Assembly: GCA_028686345.1 (NCBI GenBank)
Contig: JAQUCE010000016.1
Location: 1-62,449, forward strand
Direction: 5' to 3'
Length of the DNA stretch: 62,449 bases
DNA from: Kiritimatiellia bacterium
GTDB lineage: Bacteria; Verrucomicrobiota; Kiritimatiellia; RFP12; UBA1067
The notes beneath the pieces are model-generated. The model was not told the DNA's origin, did not search any database, and saw nothing but the letters and a program-made list of their open reading frames with translations. The position numbers were made by a program, and so were the translations under genes. Shown piece after piece: positions 59,259 through 62,449 of this stretch (the first letter of the stretch is position 1; each line of letters opens with the position of its first letter).

Positions 59259-59938
59259 GCCAGCTGATGTTCACCCGCACCGTTGACCTTGTCGGAGCTG
59301 ATGCCCTGCACAAACTCGAAAACAGCAGCGTGATTATCTTCGGGCTCGGAGGTGTCGGCGGCTTCTGCGCCGAGGCCCTTGCACGCGCTGGGATCGGCAG
59401 TCTGACCCTGGTCGACAGCGACCTGATTGAGGTCAGCAATATCAACCGCCAACTGACAGCACTGCACAGCACACTGGGCCGCTCCAAAGTAGATGTGACA
59501 GCCGAACGCATACAAGACATCAACCCGCAGGCGCGCGTGGAAAAACAACAGATTTTCTACCTGCCGGAAAACAGCGCTCAATTTAATCTTGCGGCTTACA
59601 GCTATGTGATCGACGCGGTTGACACAGTGGCCGCAAAGGTTGAGCTGGCTGTTCAATGCCAAAATCTTAAAACCCGGTTGATCAGCTGCATGGGCGCTGG
59701 CAATAAACTGGATCCGCTTCAATTCCAAGTAACGGATATCTATGCAACCTCCATCTGTCCCCTCTGCAAAGTAATGCGCAAGCAACTCAAAAAACGCGGA
59801 GTCACAGCACTCAAAGTTGTCTATTCACAGGAGGAGCCAATGCAACGCAGCCGCACACCTGGCAGCATCTCCTTTGTACCACCGGTTGCCGGGCTGATCA
59901 TGGCCGGCGAGGTGATTAAAGATCTGCTGAAAGGGTAA
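59255..59938 (+). CDS. tcdA: tRNA threonylcarbamoyladenosine dehydratase
   Basis: A 227-residue member of the ThiF/MoeB/E1-like superfamily, TcdA (CsdL) branch. It has IIFGLGGVGGFCAEALARAG (nucleotide-binding glycine motif), LVDSDLIEVSNINRQLTALH and ISCMGAGNKLDP, which are typical of TcdA rather than MoeB or ThiF. TcdA cyclises t6A to ct6A in tRNAs that read ANN codons, using ATP. A TTG overlapping the preceding stop or ATG 59267 may start it. The stop codon is followed after two bases by a GGTCAGG heptamer array. Confidence 0.9.
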   Translation: MSQLMFTRTVDLVGADALHKLENSSVIIFGLGGVGGFCAEALARAGIGSLTLVDSDLIEVSNINRQLTALHSTLGRSKVDVTAERIQDINPQARVEKQQIFYLPENSAQFNLAAYSYVIDAVDTVAAKVELAVQCQNLKTRLISCMGAGNKLDPLQFQVTDIYATSICPLCKVMRKQLKKRGVTALKVVYSQEEPMQRSRTPGSISFVPPVAGLIMAGEVIKDLLKG

Positions 59939-59940
59939 CT

Positions 59941-59963
59941 GGTCAGGGGTCAGGGGTCAGGGG
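59941..59963 (+). repeat. G-rich heptamer array after the tcdA stop
   Basis: GGTCAGG occurs three times in exact 7-base steps, followed by GGAGG, beginning two bases after the tcdA TAA. It belongs to the same pattern as 6043-6078 and 48587-48647 and shares CAGG with the arrays at 22855 and 23266. Confidence 0.8.
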
Positions 59964-60061
59964 AGGTGTAGGATTGCTTCTATGAAGCAATTTGCCAGAC
60001 AAACGGCCCTGGGAGCGCCGCCGTCCCCGTCGGCATCGCTGAGCACAAACTCTTTTGGTTG

Positions 60062-60333
60062 CCCGACCAGCTGCATTAGTACCTCTTTTCTTAAATCCTA
60101 TCATGTTTGCGAAAGATTTTGCGACTTTTGCGTTTTTTTGCGGCTAAACATAGCGAAGCAAAGGAAAAAAGGAATAGCCGCAAAAAGGCGCAAAGAAAGA
60201 ACTTCCATCTTTTCTATGCAACGCATAGCGTTGTTGACTAAACCAGCGGGGCATATCACACAATTGTTCAATGAGAGAGAAATAATTTCGCATATCACAT
60301 AGGCTCAGTTTGGTTCCGGCTCCGCTGGTTTAG
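60062..60333. repeat. Dispersed repeat, copy 2 (with 80-bp palindromic insert)
   Basis: Homologous to 34163-34354. After TATCATGTTTGCGAAAG it has about 80 extra bases that fold on themselves (TTTTTTTGCGGCTA against TAGCCGCAAAAAG), then resumes. It ends with 30 bases identical to the 3' end of rlmB including its stop region, here outside any gene. Confidence 0.8.
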
Positions 60334-60596
60334 GCCCTTACCAAAGGGCAAGACAAATGTTGCTCCTTAAAAACATGTTGTCGGCGGGCCCATCTTGATC
60401 TTAGTCTTAATCTCAATCCTTTCTCAATAACCCGCTTTGGAGCAGCCTTCCGGCCGGTTATTGAGAAGTTCTCTTTGTTCCCCCAAACGCGCAGCGTTTG
60501 TTTCTAAAGCAGCGGGTGCTTAACAACTAACTTTTCAGCCGGGACGACGAGCGTCCGCATATTACACAAACTCTTTTGGTTGCCCGGCCAGCTGCT
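60334..60596. other. Spacer made of further repeat fragments
   Basis: Includes GCCCTTACCAAAGGGCAAGA and AACATGTTGTCGG (as at 10350-10400), CTCAATAACCCGCTTTGGAG near 60423 and a CGCAGCGTTTG word. No gene is supported. Confidence 0.5.
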
Positions 60597-62258
60597 TTAG
60601 TTTGTTACTGAGTACAACCCCACATCATCGAACAAGGTGCGTTCGCCCTCAGCCTGCCGGGTGCCCAGCATCACCACTAACTCATCCGCGCCCTCCGGTA
60701 CCTGTACCAACCCGAAGGCGTGCCGCCAGCCGTCACTCCCGGGTGTTGCGAAGCGGAATGCGGCCCCCCCCAGCGACCAGTCCCAGGCTCCTGCGCGCTT
60801 CCAGCCGATCGTGAGCGATGGTGCAATACCCTGCGCATAAGCCTCCACCACAAACTCTTTGCCTGGCGATGTATGATACGAGGTGCCGAAACACCCCTGT
60901 TCCACGCCAACCGCGCACAGCGAGAACTTATCTCCACGCCCCTTCTGCGTCTCTGTTCCAAATACGCCAGGACGTTTCTTCTCTTCCTGCCAGCTCCACC
61001 AGCCGGCAGGCAGCACGCCCTTGCGGAACGGCTCAGCGAATTCACCTTTTTCCAGTACGCAGCCGCCGTTGACAATGCAGTTTGTCAACCCTCCCCCCTG
61101 GCGTTGTTTTGCAACCATCTGCACTGCCCAGCGCCGCGGGTCACGCAGACGCTCAAGCGTGCTGAGAAAGCCAGGCAAGCGCTCCTCCCAGGTCGGATTT
61201 TTCTCACGGCTGGTTCCCATCCATTTGATCCAATCCATCTGTTCGCCATAAACCCAGATGTATTCCTGCGCTGCATCCAAGGCCTGGGCGAAATTGCTGC
61301 GCAGGTGATTCAAACGCGAGCCGTCTTGCTCACCAAAGTACCACGGTGAATTGCTCGGATTGGTATACATATCAAGATAGAGCCCAAAGCCTGCCAGCAC
61401 CTGGGTCTGGTACTTCATACGGTTAGCAGTATCAACCAATTTCAACGCCTTATTCTGCGTCCGCCAACTTGCCAGATAAAAATCCTTTGTGGCGGCCTTG
61501 TACCGATAGGCGTGTTCATCCCCGTCAATCATCCGCGCCTCCGGCGGCAGCGCATCCAGCATGCCATTGATAAAGGCGGGCCAAAGGTCCCCTCTCTCAG
61601 CGGCCGCCGCCGGCGGATCATCGTCCGCGAGATAGCTGGGGTGCAAGCTCAACATCCAGAACGACAGCAGTGTGATCTCAGGATATTCAGCGGCCATGCT
61701 TGTCATAAGCTGCGCGCCGCGGCGGCGCGCCAGCGCAGCTGTCTGCGCGTAAGGCTCATCGCTGGCAGCCAAAAAATACTGGCGGGTTTCAGGGTAATCC
61801 TCTGGATCAATTAAAATCCCCTTGGCTTGGCCAGCCTTGGCCAGCCACGCCAGCACGCCGATATTATGGGCAAACTCGGCCCACGCGGCATCGTCGTTCC
61901 AGGCCAGCCGTTTTCGGGGCGCCCAAAAGCTGGTCAGAAAATTGTGCTTGAGATTGCGCGAAGCGCATTGCTGAATTGTCTTCACATCCTCCGTAAACCA
62001 CCCCTTCTCCCACTGCGGGTCGTTCATGATCGAGCCGAATCCAACGCTCCGGCCATCCGGCAACTTTTTGTTCAGCGTCAGCGAAATCCCATCCAGCGGC
62101 ACCCCTTCCCAGGCATCGAGGTTACGCGCAACATCCGCAGGCCGCACTGCCAGCAGATCCCAGCTGTGGCCGATCATCTTTTTATCCGCGCCACGAACGG
62201 CCAATCCAACCGCGCAGATTGCAGCGGCAACCCGCAACTTATCATCTATCCTGAACAT
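60597..62258 (-). CDS. Unknown secreted protein, possibly glycoside-hydrolase-like
   Basis: A 553-residue protein with a short N-terminal signal-like segment (LRVAAAICAVGLAVRGA). Residues about 30-390 look like a TIM-barrel type enzyme: GILIDPEDYPETRQYF near residue 148, MIDGDEHAYRYKAATKDFYL, and QEYIWVYGEQMDWIKWMG, with clusters of Asp/Glu and Trp suited to a sugar site. The C-terminal 130 residues (VVEAYAQGIAPSLTIGWKRA to LFDDVGLYSV) resemble a carbohydrate-binding jelly roll. AAGGAGG precedes two adjacent ATGs (62261 and 62258). A glycan-related role fits the sulfatase and sugar permease but the family is not recognised. Confidence 0.55.
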   Translation of the reverse strand: MFRIDDKLRVAAAICAVGLAVRGADKKMIGHSWDLLAVRPADVARNLDAWEGVPLDGISLTLNKKLPDGRSVGFGSIMNDPQWEKGWFTEDVKTIQQCASRNLKHNFLTSFWAPRKRLAWNDDAAWAEFAHNIGVLAWLAKAGQAKGILIDPEDYPETRQYFLAASDEPYAQTAALARRRGAQLMTSMAAEYPEITLLSFWMLSLHPSYLADDDPPAAAAERGDLWPAFINGMLDALPPEARMIDGDEHAYRYKAATKDFYLASWRTQNKALKLVDTANRMKYQTQVLAGFGLYLDMYTNPSNSPWYFGEQDGSRLNHLRSNFAQALDAAQEYIWVYGEQMDWIKWMGTSREKNPTWEERLPGFLSTLERLRDPRRWAVQMVAKQRQGGGLTNCIVNGGCVLEKGEFAEPFRKGVLPAGWWSWQEEKKRPGVFGTETQKGRGDKFSLCAVGVEQGCFGTSYHTSPGKEFVVEAYAQGIAPSLTIGWKRAGAWDWSLGGAAFRFATPGSDGWRHAFGLVQVPEGADELVVMLGTRQAEGERTLFDDVGLYSVTN

Positions 62259-62449
62259 CATACTTTCCTCCTTAATCGCCATTCTCTCAACTCCTGTCGC
62301 AAAAAACAAGAAGTTCAAACAACTGAGGATTTTTCGCTGTAGCTGAAAAAAAATTGCAAATGGCGAATGCGGACATCGAGTTGCGGGTAAAAAATCAATA
62401 ACCGTGCAAACCTTGCTGATTCAATCGCATATCAGCCCTAATTTGGCTG
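62259..62449. other. Window end, no gene seen
   Basis: Contains CTCAACTCCTGTCGC...AACAAGAAGTTCAA (62285-62318), which matches the block upstream of the S4 gene at 2068-2100. Nothing else recognised. Confidence 0.5.

Overview
The window looks like a chromosomal contig from a diderm bacterium of the PVC group, most likely Kiritimatiellota or Lentisphaerota. This is inferred from gene content and from repeat-rich intergenic DNA; no rRNA is present to settle it. Supporting genes are a formylglycine-type sulfatase, a FucP-like sugar permease, a Gfo/Idh/MocA oxidoreductase, an OmpA protein with calcium-binding repeats, ExbB/ExbD/TonB and a LolA-like protein. About 45 genes are recognisable, with one tRNA (Leu, anticodon GAG).

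Layout. 1-2232: a CopZ-like zinc protein with duplicated operator sites and a truncated divergent gene, then repeats and an S4 RNA-binding protein. 2233-8166 (minus): an electron-transfer operon in the order acyl-CoA dehydrogenase, ETF:quinone oxidoreductase with ferredoxin tail, EtfB, EtfA. 8167-11340: repeats, tRNA-Leu and a lipid kinase. 11341-20089 (plus): a stress, sulfur and metal block (DUF883-like and holin-like membrane proteins, two YeeE/YedE halves, an unknown protein, a KefB-type antiporter, a di-haem peroxidase, a copper-type P-ATPase). 20312-26474 (plus): TetR, outer-membrane barrel, LolD-type ATPase, two FtsX-type permeases and a LolA-like protein, probably one export system. 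A 23S-IVP-like four-helix cassette interrupts it, and a 1006-bp tandem duplication plus a DUF4143 ATPase remnant follows. 28682-36000: unknown membrane protein, sulfatase, half-size ChrA, DUF3592 protein, CbiX, RlmB and RsmE. 36458-43437 (minus): two GYF_2/coiled-coil proteins, a NERD protein, a Tsp protease and DapF, closely spaced as an operon. 43741-50000: sugar permease, OmpA, oxidoreductase, GltX. 50142-51184: an HPr-kinase-like protein behind a 47-residue peptide gene. 51744-54257: ilvBH with a readable attenuator and leader peptide. 54572-62258: TonB/ExbD/ExbB, a beta-CASP nuclease, a secreted unknown, TcdA and a large secreted protein.

The most unusual material lies between genes. G-rich seven-base repeat arrays sit directly after the stop codons of at least three genes (acyl-CoA dehydrogenase, gltX, tcdA). 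A related inverted array brackets the IVP-like cassette. Several dispersed palindromic families recur, and in two cases (rlmB, rsmE) the last codons of a gene are duplicated together with a repeat. The strongest candidates for undescribed biology are the 3' heptamer arrays, the IVP cassette, the kinase-peptide pair and the GYF_2/NERD operon.
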